Part shown: positions 1 through 9,041 of the stretch, in pieces
Numbering within the stretch: position 1 is the stretch's first letter
Layout: every line of letters begins with the position of its first letter
Assembly: GCA_945859965.1 (NCBI GenBank)
Contig: CAMAPG010000004.1
Coordinates: 1 to 34,954 of the forward strand
Reading direction: 5' to 3'
DNA length: 34,954 nucleotides
From: Opitutus sp. GAS368
Lineage (GTDB): Bacteria > Verrucomicrobiota > Verrucomicrobiia > Opitutales > Opitutaceae
The notes under the pieces: generated by a model
Database searches by the model: none
Told to the model about the DNA's origin: nothing
Seen by the model: only the letters and a program-made list of their open reading frames with translations
Made by a program: the position numbers and the translations under genes

Positions 1-450
1 GCACTCCAGGGTGGGCTAAACTTCAGCGGATGAGCCCGCCAAAAACTCCTCCAATCGGTCCTCGACCCGACCCCGCTTTTCGCTCCTTTTCAGGGAATTG
101 AACTTCCACATCTTCTCAACCAATTTTGCCGGTTTTACTGAGGTCTGAACCTACATGACGCTCAATCAGCCGAAGAAATCTCTATGCGGCGCAGGGCTTT
201 TTTCGGGGAAGGGTGAGGCGCTTGCCACCGCACTCCATAAGGGCGTTCCCAGGTTCATGGTCTCAATTCGAGACAACTCGCAGGCCTTATGTGCGCGATT
301 CTAGAGCGAGTGAAGATGCTCGTCTTACACCCAGAGTGAAGGTCAATTGATCTCGACCCTGTACGGGGATCAAACGGGCGCGAAACGCCACAGCCTTGGG
401 GACAGCGTCGAGGTGATCGGGATCAGGTCTCCTGATCCAATGCGGCTGAG
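1..450. other. Intergenic / decayed flank downstream of jetD
   Basis: No intact gene was recognised here. On the minus strand, positions 150 to 16 form a short open frame ending in TAG with protein-like composition (fragments VEKMWKFNSLKRSEK and RLEEFLAGSS). A second minus frame just upstream reads RFLRLIERHVGSDLSKTGKI before a stop, so the two could be the frameshifted C-terminal end of a decayed gene. On the plus strand a 49-codon ORF starts at 154 and ends at 303; it has no recognisable family. None of these is strong enough to call as a gene. Confidence 0.3.
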
Positions 451-1695
451 TCACCGCGTCAAATCGCCCATCAGCACGTCCACGACACGCTCTTCTAGGA
501 CGGCTTTTCCGTGCGATCGCATCAACGCGGAAAGTTCCGCATCCCAGGCTGCCACCGCCGGGCGTCCGCGAAGCGGCAGGCTCGTCGTGCTCACCGCTGA
601 AAGGTAGTCGGGTGCGCTCATTCGCCAGGGTTCCACGGAAAAACGCTGGATTAGAAAATTGGCGATGGCGATTCCTGCCAGATCCATGTCGCCGTGATAT
701 AGAAGCCGGCACCCCGCCTCGCGCAGTTGCCGTAGCAGAAGCTGGGCGGCGGATGCGGGCTGGCCCGAAGTGCAGATCAAGGGGAGACTCCGAGGTCCTA
801 ATCGTTGGGCGACAGCTGCGACCACGCTGGGATTCTCGCAGACGTGGATCGGAATCGGGCGGAGTCCGCCAAAGGAGTTTTCTCCTGCCGTGCGAAGCTG
901 GCGAACCGTCAAATGACACGGCTCGCCCGCCGTCGCCATGACGTTCAGCAGTCGCCCAACGAGCGTGGAAGAATCTCCGCGAAGATTGAGCACGAGAACC
1001 GGCGCGCACAATTCATCCACCACCACGCCGACAAAATCCCACCGCTCTCGCCGGAAATCCGCGGACCGCGATGGCGGGACCTTTTGTTGCATGGCGATCG
1101 CCAGAAGACAGAGTGTTGACAGCGGTGTGCCAACATCCAGCGCATGACTGTCGGCGGCCACTCGAGCTGCGAATTCAGCCAGAGGCACCACCGGTTGAGG
1201 AAGCTGGCGCAGCACCGTGATCGCTTTTTCAATCAGGGCCGTGGCGACGGTGCGGTCTCCGCGAGCCAACCGCTTGAGCAGGCCCGTCGCTCGGAGGTGG
1301 TGCAACCAGGGAAGTAATTCGGGCAGGTCGGCGATGGCGAATTCGGCCGAGGCGAAGAGGTCAGACCAGCGCTGTTGCGCGGATTCCCGGCAGGCGCGCT
1401 GGTTGGTCACCGGGCCGGCGATAGCGTGCACCGCTTCCTCGAGTGAATCGCAGAGGTCGCCCTGGCGTAGAACTCGTTCCATTTCCGATAAACGGAGGGT
1501 CAAGGCTGTGCCGGAGGAAGGCTTTCGCGCGAGCAATTGGTCGATTGCGGACCGCTCGGCCTCGGGAGGATTGGACAGAGTTAATGAGCCCGTGAGAGGT
1601 CGACCCAAACGCAGGCGATCCGTCAGCGCTTGCAACAGGCGCGCGAGCATTGGGTGCCCGAGTGTCCGGCGGAGTCGCGCCAAATCATGGATCAC
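451..1695 (-). CDS. jetD: Wadjet type II JetD, Toprim-domain nuclease subunit (DUF2399/DUF3323, TIGR02679-like)
   Basis: Predicted DNA-cleaving subunit of a type II Wadjet complex, which recognises and cuts small circular DNA such as plasmids. The protein is 414 aa. The C-terminal third looks like the Toprim-type DUF2399 domain: a conserved acidic residue in HVCENP (E287) is followed about 50 residues later by the D-x-D motif HGDMDLAG (D336, D338), expected to bind the catalytic metal. The N-terminal half matches the DUF3323-type helical region in general character. The start codon is GTG, in a 4-bp GTGA overlap with the jetC stop, which fixes the start and shows translational coupling. It is the last gene of the operon, and about 450 bp without an intact gene follow it. 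The family assignment rests on residue pattern plus gene order. The cleavage role is established for the Wadjet family and not shown here. Confidence 0.88.
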   Translation of the reverse strand: MIHDLARLRRTLGHPMLARLLQALTDRLRLGRPLTGSLTLSNPPEAERSAIDQLLARKPSSGTALTLRLSEMERVLRQGDLCDSLEEAVHAIAGPVTNQRACRESAQQRWSDLFASAEFAIADLPELLPWLHHLRATGLLKRLARGDRTVATALIEKAITVLRQLPQPVVPLAEFAARVAADSHALDVGTPLSTLCLLAIAMQQKVPPSRSADFRRERWDFVGVVVDELCAPVLVLNLRGDSSTLVGRLLNVMATAGEPCHLTVRQLRTAGENSFGGLRPIPIHVCENPSVVAAVAQRLGPRSLPLICTSGQPASAAQLLLRQLREAGCRLLYHGDMDLAGIAIANFLIQRFSVEPWRMSAPDYLSAVSTTSLPLRGRPAVAAWDAELSALMRSHGKAVLEERVVDVLMGDLTR

Positions 1696-4600
1696 GATTT
1701 CGGCTCTCCATCATCGCCTCGGAACAGATCTGCAGAATAGCCGTCGCCATTCTCGCCCGAATTGCCAGCCAGTTTTCCAACAGGTAAGGCTGTCTGTTGC
1801 GGAGGTTCTGCCTGCACTCGTTCCCGACCGTTCCAAACCCAGCGCGACGCCCACACCGCATCGATGCCGGCCCGAGCCGACAGTTGGTAGATCGCCAGAC
1901 CGGGTATCGTGGGATAGCAGCCCCATTCGCGTTCGCTGGTCATGACGAAATCAAGGTCGAACTCGTGCAGCATGCCCATGCACTTGCTGCGCATGTCCGC
2001 GTCGATTCCGACAAACGCTTCATCGAGAAGAATGAGGCGGGGGGCAAGCTTTCCGGCGCTGCCGTAATAGGCGGCCGCGGCCGCGAACTGCGGGATGGTC
2101 AACGCCAGGGCTTTTTCGCCGCCGGAACCCGTGCCGTGCGTGCGCCGATTGAGGCGTTGCCAATCCCCCTCCTGCTTGCGCTCGACATGGAACTGATGCC
2201 ATTGGCGATAATCGAGCGCCGTCATGAGTTGTTCCTGCCAGGTGCCGGTGATTTGGGTCTCGCGCACCCGGCGGATCTGCTCCTGGAGGAAATCGCCCAG
2301 CGCCTGCCGTTCCTGCGGCGACCAGGTTGAGCTCACCCCGAGCAATTTCTTGCGTGCTTCGGCAAACGCCGACGGCCCGTCGGCTAATGCCTCCCACTTG
2401 AATCGTAGCATCATGCCTGTGCTGGTGGGCCGCAGGTGCATTTGTTTGTTCATCCCGAGCACGAGCTCTTCCGCCCGGCGAATGAGTGATCCCAGCTCAA
2501 CGGCAACGTCGTGAATCAGATAGTTTTCCAACAGCTCCCGTTCCTTGGCGGTAAGCAGTGCCCGGCGATTGACGATTTCCTCGGCTAGCATGGTGCTAAA
2601 GCGGTTCATCGGCTGTCGAGCGCCCTGGAAGGGAATGGTCACCACGAGGACATCGTCGTCGGTCGTCGCTTCCGGTCGATAGTCGTGGCTTTGGAGGGAA
2701 TTGGTCAGGTCCTGAACATGCTGATACAGCAGTTTCTGGTTTTTATTCCACGTATCGTCGTCATAAACAACCCGACCGAGGACAGCATCAATTCGCCGGG
2801 ACAGATCCACCGCCGCGGAAACCGAGACATCGCTCGGCAACCCGCCGGGCAGCGAAAGTTCTTCCGCGGCCGCAATAATCAAGAGGCCGGTCCCGACGAA
2901 ACGGATCAGGTGTTCAATTGTTTTGGCACGGATCGCAACGTCCACTTCGATTTCCTTTTTGAAGTCGGTGATGGTCCCTTCTTGCAGGCTGACGGCTGCG
3001 CGGGCACCGCCCAGCGCTTCGGCGGTCGCGTTCTGTCGGGCCTGGATTGACCGAATGTGCAGGTCCACGGCCCGCAGGCGTGCCTCCAATTCCGCGACGG
3101 CGCCCCCGACGGTTTGCCGTAGCATTTCGGCCTCAGCCTCCGCTCTCGCGGCCTTCAGAGCCGCGTCCTGCGAATTGAGCTGGAAGCGCTCCGTGCGAAG
3201 GATGCTTTGATCGAGCCGGCCTTGTTGGTCGCGGAGAATCCGTTCTCCCGAGATCCGCTCGCGTACGAGCGGCCAAAGCGACGCCAGCGCCTGTTCATAG
3301 TTACCGACCGCATCCTCCAAGGCGCGGAGGTTTTCAACCCATCGCTGCAGGCCCAGATCGATGGCGGCGGCATCGCGCTCGGCGGACTTGCGGTTCCAGG
3401 TATCCCGCGTCGCAGCCAGACGCGCGTCGGCTTCCAGAAGACGAACCCGCGCTTGCGTCAACTGGCTTTGCTGGGCGTTGCGGCTTGCCATGGCACTGCG
3501 GACATGGACGTCGTTGGGCGCACGCTCCGCCTCGGCGCGGGCGGTTCTTCCGCGATCGTCGATCGCTTCGATTGCCGTGCGAATGGCCGAGAGGATCTGC
3601 TCCTGATGAGCAATTTCCTCATCTAGTTCATGCAGCCGCCGGAGCCTGGCTGCTTCGCGGGCGGCTTGACCGATGTGTTGAGCCCGGGGTTTCGCCCAGC
3701 GTCCAAATTTTGGCCCGATCCGCCAGCGCCCGGTTGGGTCGACCCAGACGGGTCCCTGATTTTCGCCCAACCCGATTCGGCGGAGAATTCGTTCCACAAC
3801 GCTTGCCGACACCGTGGCTGCCCGCCCGATCCGATCTGGCGAAGGACGAAGCACCGCCGCTAATGTATGCGGGTGCGGGACGAGCGTTTCGGCGGTGGAT
3901 TCGTCAGCACTGAGCAACGTATCGAATCGTTCAAGATCGACCAACGTTCCGTTCGGGTTTACCCAGGCATCCAGAAGGCCGGACGATTCCAGGGCTGCCT
4001 CGAGTGCGGCTTGCTGATCCGTTGGAATATCGTCTAAAAACTCACACAGCATCCAAAGCGGCGCTCCGTCGCGCGACTCGCGAGCATTCGGATCTCGCGT
4101 GTACGGGGGCGGGGGAGGCTGATGCCCTCCTTTCGAAAGCCGTTCCTGCTCATCGCGCACGCGTTGCATCTCAACCGTGTGCGATTGGAGTTCGGCGTTT
4201 CGGGCCGCCCGCTGGGCAGCGGCGTCCTGCTGAAATTCGGCGACGGCCCGCTCCACTGCTGTCTGGACGGGGCTCACGGTCGAAAAATCTTCATCGCACC
4301 ACCCCTGGATCGCCGGGGCGACCTCTTCGGGCGAAGCCGGCAGTAACACGATGACGGCTGCACGCCATTGCCGGTAGGATTCGGCTAGTTGCCGGATGGC
4401 ATCGACGACGGACTTCTCCGCGATTTGCAGCGCATCCGTGGCCTCGGCCACGCGCTCATTTTCCTGGTCACGTCGCTCGGACGTGCTCTGGACAGCGTGA
4501 TGCGCCACCGTGACCGCGTCGTTCAGGTCCCCGAGTACCCGCGCCGATCTCCGGCGCTCCGAGGCGAGACTTGCCACCACTTGCCGAGATTGTTCTACCC

Positions 4601-5918
4601 GAGCCGCATCCTCGGAGCGGAAGATATCTCCCCGCTCGATCGCGAGATCATGCGGGGCGTCGAGGCCGGCAAGGGCCGAAGCCTGACGCGTTTGGTTTGC
4701 GGCATCGTTTAACCGGGACAGCGTGGACCGTACCTCATTGCTACATCCTTCGACGGCGTGGGTCAGCACTGCCTGCTCGCGGGCGGATTCGGCCTGTTCA
4801 CGCGCTGCACTTATTGCCTCGTTGCGGCGTTCGATGGCTCGTTCTTGGGCCGTGTTGAGGTCGCGGGCCGAGCGCATTTCCGGGCTACCCTCCAGCGTCT
4901 GCTTTTCTCCCTGCGCGGTCGACAAATCCAAGCTCAGCGTTTGCTGCAGGGATGTTTGACTGGCGACTTGCTGCCTCGCGTGCTCCCACTGAGCCTCGTG
5001 CTCGCGTAGCTTTCGCAGATGGTTTTCGTAGGCATTGTGCGACTGGCGCACTTCCGCGGCGCGCCGGCACGCCAGAATCTGCGCGTATCGCCGATATTCA
5101 CGCAGAAATGAATCGGTCGACTGCCGGGCCGATTCCAGGCTTTCCAACGCGACGCGATCTTCTTCCAATCCGCGCATGGCCTCGGCCACCTGCATGATTA
5201 TCTTCTGCGATACCGGCGGCAGGGCGTTGCTGAGGGCATCCGACAGCATGCGTTCATCCAAATTTCGCGAGAGCTTGGGGCGCCGCAATTCGATCAGCAA
5301 CTCGATCAGCGCCTCATAACGTTCCGGTTGCAGCTCGAATAATCGGCGGTTCACCTCCGCTCGGTAGTCGGCGGCGGTGGTAAAAACCTGGCCTTCAGTC
5401 CCAACCGCTTCGATCAGTGAATCCTTGGGCAGCGGGTTGCCCTGGGACGAGCAAAGCTGCAGATCATTCCCGACGCGCCGGGTCGTGACGAAAAACCATT
5501 TGCCATGAATTCCCCGCCCACTGACGGCCCGCACGCCGCAGCCCAGGGTAAGATAATGTTCACGGCCGTCGGCATCGACGCGTCCGAACTCGATCCACGT
5601 GTAGCCGAGACGGTCCGCGTGCTTTCCCATCAAAAGGTTCCATTCAAACCGTTTGGCGGCGTCACCGTCCGGCTCGATGCGGTGCGGCGACGTTTCGCCG
5701 TCCAGCAAGAAGGGAAGTTGCAGAGCGAGCACCCGGCTCTTGCCCGTGCCGTTGTTACCGCGCAGCAGCAACCGACCCTGATGAAAATGAAACTCCTGGT
5801 CGTCGTAACGATAAAAGTTGACCAGCCCCGATCGCAGCGGTTTCCAGCGGGCACCGGTGGCCACCGGGGGCACAACCGGGTTTGGCCGCTCGGGATCAAA
5901 TCGCTCCGGTCGATTCAC
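1692..5918 (-). CDS. jetC: Wadjet type II JetC, SMC-like ATPase (TIGR02680-like)
   Basis: Motor subunit of the type II Wadjet complex, an SMC-family ATPase that in related systems extrudes DNA loops to sense small circles. The protein is 1408 aa. An N-terminal ATP-binding lobe carries the Walker A motif RGNNGTGKS (about residues 53-61). A long helical region rich in E, R, A and Q (about 270-1130) is interrupted near the middle by a proline-rich segment (GGHQPPPPP). The C-terminal lobe has the ABC signature GTGSGGEKAL near 1262 and Walker B LILLDEAF near 1295-1302. All ATPase motifs look intact. The start codon is GTG within a 4-bp GTGA overlap with the jetB stop, and the 3' end overlaps jetD the same way. 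RecN- or SbcC-type repair proteins share this fold, but the four-gene context decides for JetC. Confidence 0.92.
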   Translation of the reverse strand: MNRPERFDPERPNPVVPPVATGARWKPLRSGLVNFYRYDDQEFHFHQGRLLLRGNNGTGKSRVLALQLPFLLDGETSPHRIEPDGDAAKRFEWNLLMGKHADRLGYTWIEFGRVDADGREHYLTLGCGVRAVSGRGIHGKWFFVTTRRVGNDLQLCSSQGNPLPKDSLIEAVGTEGQVFTTAADYRAEVNRRLFELQPERYEALIELLIELRRPKLSRNLDERMLSDALSNALPPVSQKIIMQVAEAMRGLEEDRVALESLESARQSTDSFLREYRRYAQILACRRAAEVRQSHNAYENHLRKLREHEAQWEHARQQVASQTSLQQTLSLDLSTAQGEKQTLEGSPEMRSARDLNTAQERAIERRNEAISAAREQAESAREQAVLTHAVEGCSNEVRSTLSRLNDAANQTRQASALAGLDAPHDLAIERGDIFRSEDAARVEQSRQVVASLASERRRSARVLGDLNDAVTVAHHAVQSTSERRDQENERVAEATDALQIAEKSVVDAIRQLAESYRQWRAAVIVLLPASPEEVAPAIQGWCDEDFSTVSPVQTAVERAVAEFQQDAAAQRAARNAELQSHTVEMQRVRDEQERLSKGGHQPPPPPYTRDPNARESRDGAPLWMLCEFLDDIPTDQQAALEAALESSGLLDAWVNPNGTLVDLERFDTLLSADESTAETLVPHPHTLAAVLRPSPDRIGRAATVSASVVERILRRIGLGENQGPVWVDPTGRWRIGPKFGRWAKPRAQHIGQAAREAARLRRLHELDEEIAHQEQILSAIRTAIEAIDDRGRTARAEAERAPNDVHVRSAMASRNAQQSQLTQARVRLLEADARLAATRDTWNRKSAERDAAAIDLGLQRWVENLRALEDAVGNYEQALASLWPLVRERISGERILRDQQGRLDQSILRTERFQLNSQDAALKAARAEAEAEMLRQTVGGAVAELEARLRAVDLHIRSIQARQNATAEALGGARAAVSLQEGTITDFKKEIEVDVAIRAKTIEHLIRFVGTGLLIIAAAEELSLPGGLPSDVSVSAAVDLSRRIDAVLGRVVYDDDTWNKNQKLLYQHVQDLTNSLQSHDYRPEATTDDDVLVVTIPFQGARQPMNRFSTMLAEEIVNRRALLTAKERELLENYLIHDVAVELGSLIRRAEELVLGMNKQMHLRPTSTGMMLRFKWEALADGPSAFAEARKKLLGVSSTWSPQERQALGDFLQEQIRRVRETQITGTWQEQLMTALDYRQWHQFHVERKQEGDWQRLNRRTHGTGSGGEKALALTIPQFAAAAAYYGSAGKLAPRLILLDEAFVGIDADMRSKCMGMLHEFDLDFVMTSEREWGCYPTIPGLAIYQLSARAGIDAVWASRWVWNGRERVQAEPPQQTALPVGKLAGNSGENGDGYSADLFRGDDGEPKS

Positions 5919-7201
5919 GCCAAATTACCCTTCGTCCAAAGCGGCAGTTCGTCGTCTTTCAACGACAGGCTATTTTCCTGCACGATGCCCAATGCGTAAC
6001 GGGCGATCGCCGGCAATGGCGTAACCGTGGCGTTTGCACGATTCCAATCGATCAACCGCAACATCTCCAACCGACCGAGCGATTCCTGCAACAAGACACC
6101 CGCGGCCCCCGGCTCTGAGACATCCTTGCGCCAGTGCTTGCCAAACTGCTGGACGAGGGAGTCGGCGTATTGGGCAAGCACGACGAGGCTCACCGGTTTG
6201 GCGCTGCCATTGCGAAGGCCGTTGGCCAGATACTCGGCAATCAGGAGCGTGACGTGGCCGTCGGTGCCTTCGGACGGCATACGGACGTCGGTCATGGCGT
6301 CTTCCGGATCGATCATCGCCAGCCCCTCCTTGCGGGCCTCCTGAATGAGTCCACTCGCGTTCTCGATCTCACGGACGATCGATGGGCGCTGGGTCACCAG
6401 ATACGCCCGCTCGTCTTCTTCCAGGCTCGCGTAGTAGACGATTGGATCATCCAGCAATCGGCGAAACAGCCGGGTGCGCAGCCGCCGGTGGCGGCCGTCT
6501 TCGGTGTCGGGAAAGGTTTCGTCCACCATCGCCCGGATGCGCTCATCGGTCGAATCGACCTTGATGGTCGAGGGTCCGCGCCGCACGTTCAGCATCGCGG
6601 TCAGGAGGTTGCTGTTAATATTGTAAAGAACGTCCTGCTGCTGGGATGAAACGAATTGCTGCTCGTCCCCATCCACGCGTGTGAGAACATTCAGCCCAAT
6701 CAGATATTTGATCACTTCCACCAAATCGCGGCGATGTTCGCGGACGGTTAGGTCGAAGAAAATGCCCTGATTCGCCAGCGCCGGTTCGGATGCAAACTCG
6801 GCGGCGATGTCGTCGGCAATTCGCTGCAGGACGGTTTGCCGCTCGGACTTTTCCAGCACCGCCAGCGCCAGGCATAAGACGACATATCGCCGTCGGGTGA
6901 AGGGTTGGCTTTTGGTATCGAGCAGGGGGCGGGTGGCATCGTGCAGATCGCCCGGGTTCTTTCGCAGGCGGGCCATTTCGCTGCGGACCTGCAGGGTCCA
7001 CTGGCAGTGCTTCGAAAACCATTCGGCAAGCCACGTGGAATGCCGACGCACAAGTGTGAAATCTTCGACATCGCTCCGTTCGTCAGCTGTTAGGAGCGGT
7101 TGCCGCAACATCGCTGCCAACGCACGCTGACGCTCAGCCTGGGCCTGCGCGCTCAGACCTCGGGAGACCGTGCTCGTGATGGTGGATGCGTCGGCGTCCA
7201 T
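5915..7201 (-). CDS. jetB: Wadjet type II JetB, DUF2398 / TIGR02678-like subunit
   Basis: Predicted KITE-type (MksE-like) accessory subunit that bridges the JetA kleisin and JetC ATPase. The protein is 428 aa, mostly soluble and helical, with no signal peptide or membrane segment. The middle (about 110-200, RRRYVVLCLALAVLEKSERQTVL then LTVREHRRDLVEVIKYLIGLNVL) has the look of winged-helix segments found in this family, and the length suits TIGR02678. It starts with ATG two bases after the jetA stop, and its stop overlaps the jetC GTG start by 4 bp. Identification combines sequence character with invariant gene order: taken alone the protein would be called DUF2398 and of unknown role. Confidence 0.87.
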   Translation of the reverse strand: MDADASTITSTVSRGLSAQAQAERQRALAAMLRQPLLTADERSDVEDFTLVRRHSTWLAEWFSKHCQWTLQVRSEMARLRKNPGDLHDATRPLLDTKSQPFTRRRYVVLCLALAVLEKSERQTVLQRIADDIAAEFASEPALANQGIFFDLTVREHRRDLVEVIKYLIGLNVLTRVDGDEQQFVSSQQQDVLYNINSNLLTAMLNVRRGPSTIKVDSTDERIRAMVDETFPDTEDGRHRRLRTRLFRRLLDDPIVYYASLEEDERAYLVTQRPSIVREIENASGLIQEARKEGLAMIDPEDAMTDVRMPSEGTDGHVTLLIAEYLANGLRNGSAKPVSLVVLAQYADSLVQQFGKHWRKDVSEPGAAGVLLQESLGRLEMLRLIDWNRANATVTPLPAIARYALGIVQENSLSLKDDELPLWTKGNLA

Positions 7202-7203
7202 CG

Positions 7204-8841
7204 CTAATCCTCGGCTCCGGCTAACTGCTCGATGAGTCCGGGCGCATTGCTTTCTGCGCCCATCCGATCGCTCGTCCGGCGGATGGTGAGATAATGGTCG
7301 TCACCTGTGAGCGCACCGGTTGTCGTGCGAATCACTGCCTGCACACCATCGCCGATTGGCTCAAGGTCGATTTGGAGCGCACCGTCGCTGGAAGCGGCCG
7401 ACATGGGCTCGTCGGGCCCCGCTTTGGCGGCGAGAGCATCGCCGAGCAAATCCAGAAACAATTGAAACGCGCCGTCCGGCAACGCTTCAAGATGCGACAG
7501 GCGCACCCGCCGGCCTGTGGCCAATTGTTGCCGCCACTGCTCGATCTGCTGGTTTTCCTCGGCGGCGAATTCGGCGAGGCGGGCCTTATCCGCGCTGCGA
7601 TCGATGACGACCGACGGCCGGCCCCGCGCCACATATCGGCCCGAACTATGCAGCCGAGGCGAAATGCGCAGGGGCGGGGCATTCACCCAGGGCGTCAGGG
7701 AGGGAACGGGGTCGGTCTCGCGCTGTTCGAGAGTTTCCGTATCGACGGAAAGATGCCGGCACGATTGCAGAGCAAACGCGCAGCGCCAGAGCCGATGGGC
7801 GGCCGGGTCATCCGGTGCCTGGGCAAACCAAACCGCGAGCGTTCGCAGATCGGCCGCGCGATCGCTTCGCCCAGCCCGGCGATCGTTGATCCCGGTCACG
7901 GCCGCCACCAACGAGGGAATCGCCGCCCGTGCCGCCCCGCGGAGTTCTTCGGCTTGGGAAGGGTGGTCATCGGTTCCGACAAACCAAGCGCAGAGGCCCA
8001 ACCACCGAAGCTCCCAGGCTCTTTGCGCGACGGCCCGATCCTCGTCGGTTACGAACAGCCGATCAATCAATTCGCGTTCGGCCATCCGATGCAAGAGAGG
8101 CACAATGTTATGGGGTTCGATCGAGCGAATGGTGAGGGCGATCTCGTGCGCCGTCAGCACCAGTTGCGACAGGAACCGCTCGAGGTAATCGATCAGGCGC
8201 TGTTTGTAGGCCAGGAACGCATCAACGTTGAGACCCTGCAATTCGATCCGGCGTTGAAGCCCCCCGATGAAGCGCTGGGCCTGGGCCGTCAATTCCTCGA
8301 ATCGCTGACGAAGCAGCAGGAGGGTATTGGAAACGTCACCGTCGTCAGGGTTAGCGTGCCGGGAAAGTTCGACGAGCCGATCGAGCTGACGCCGGATATC
8401 ATCGAGAGCCGCGGCCTGTAATTCTCCGGGCTGATGAATCGATTGCTCGAAGACCACGAGTGCCGCCTCGGCGGCTTCGCCCTCGGTCGACAACTGATAC
8501 AAGTTACGCACGCGCCACCACCCCTGGACGGTGGCCACCTCGGCGGTGTCCGAATGCGCCTCGAGGTTGCCCCAGGCCACCAACTGCTGCAGGGCCAATT
8601 CGGTGGACGAAGTATCCGACGGCGCGAAACCGTCCCCTTTCAGCTGCCGATCAACGTCTGCCGGCCGAAGGTGAATGATGAACCGGGCCTTGGACTGCGA
8701 GAAGATCTCCATGACCGCGCGGTAGAACACCGCCTTTTCGGCGGTCAAATGCGCGAAAACGGTGTACTTGGACTCGGCCGACTGCGAAGCCCGCCCATCG
8801 ATTCGTGCTTGGATATCCACGCGTATGAATCCGTTTGCCAA
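7204..8841 (-). CDS. jetA: Wadjet type II JetA, DUF2397 / TIGR02677-like subunit
   Basis: Predicted kleisin-like (MksF-type) subunit of the type II Wadjet complex and first gene of the operon. The protein is 545 aa. Its N-terminus (YTVFAHLTAEKAVFYRAVMEIF) fits the TIGR02677 pattern of a short leader then a helical domain that scans for 'LYRAI/V-M' type residues. The middle is helical (QRFEELTAQAQRFIGGLQRR). The longest-ORF start is a TTG. An in-frame GTG lies seven codons inside, and no in-frame ATG precedes the conserved block, so the start is uncertain by a few residues and I see no strong ribosome-binding site. The 3' end is 2 bp from jetB. The 200 bp upstream hold no clear promoter. Confidence 0.87.
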   Translation of the reverse strand: MANGFIRVDIQARIDGRASQSAESKYTVFAHLTAEKAVFYRAVMEIFSQSKARFIIHLRPADVDRQLKGDGFAPSDTSSTELALQQLVAWGNLEAHSDTAEVATVQGWWRVRNLYQLSTEGEAAEAALVVFEQSIHQPGELQAAALDDIRRQLDRLVELSRHANPDDGDVSNTLLLLRQRFEELTAQAQRFIGGLQRRIELQGLNVDAFLAYKQRLIDYLERFLSQLVLTAHEIALTIRSIEPHNIVPLLHRMAERELIDRLFVTDEDRAVAQRAWELRWLGLCAWFVGTDDHPSQAEELRGAARAAIPSLVAAVTGINDRRAGRSDRAADLRTLAVWFAQAPDDPAAHRLWRCAFALQSCRHLSVDTETLEQRETDPVPSLTPWVNAPPLRISPRLHSSGRYVARGRPSVVIDRSADKARLAEFAAEENQQIEQWRQQLATGRRVRLSHLEALPDGAFQLFLDLLGDALAAKAGPDEPMSAASSDGALQIDLEPIGDGVQAVIRTTTGALTGDDHYLTIRRTSDRMGAESNAPGLIEQLAGAED

Positions 8842-8916
8842 TTGGATTTCGGAACGGGTCGAATATGGTTATTGCGAGACACTCGGCAAGAATCGATTCC
8901 ACGGCCCCGACAGGGG

Positions 8917-9018
8917 TCAGTCAATGAGACGCGCGGTTTTGTGACGGCCCACCAGTTCCTCTGGTGATTCCCGCCAGTCGGCGATGTATTCCGGGTGCGG
9001 GACCGTGTCATAGCCCTC
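8917..9018 (-). pseudogene. Possible C-terminal remnant of an unknown gene upstream of jetA
   Basis: This is a 33-codon minus-strand open frame bounded by TAG and TGA, with strikingly protein-like composition (PHPEYIADWRESPEELVGRH) and no start codon. It looks like the surviving tail of a gene whose upstream part was lost at about position 9018, immediately after the secreted-protein gene. The parent family is not recognised. An AGGAGG-ATG pair in another frame begins at 9011, but the ORF it would open runs into jetA and has an unnatural composition. Confidence 0.25.
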
Positions 9019-9041
9019 CTACGGTTCGATGCCGTGCTGGT

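Noticed and set aside
287-1009. Long minus ORF (240 aa) and many plus-strand ORFs of 60-380 aa across the window
   Set aside because: They overlap clear genes in other frames, have arginine/proline-rich or otherwise unnatural composition, and show no domain motifs. They are shadows of high-GC coding sequence.
1692-5918. jetC as RecN, SbcC or a chromosomal SMC
   Set aside because: Same ATPase fold, but the neighbouring DUF2397, DUF2398 and Toprim genes and the 1408-aa length with a proline-rich mid insert match type II Wadjet.
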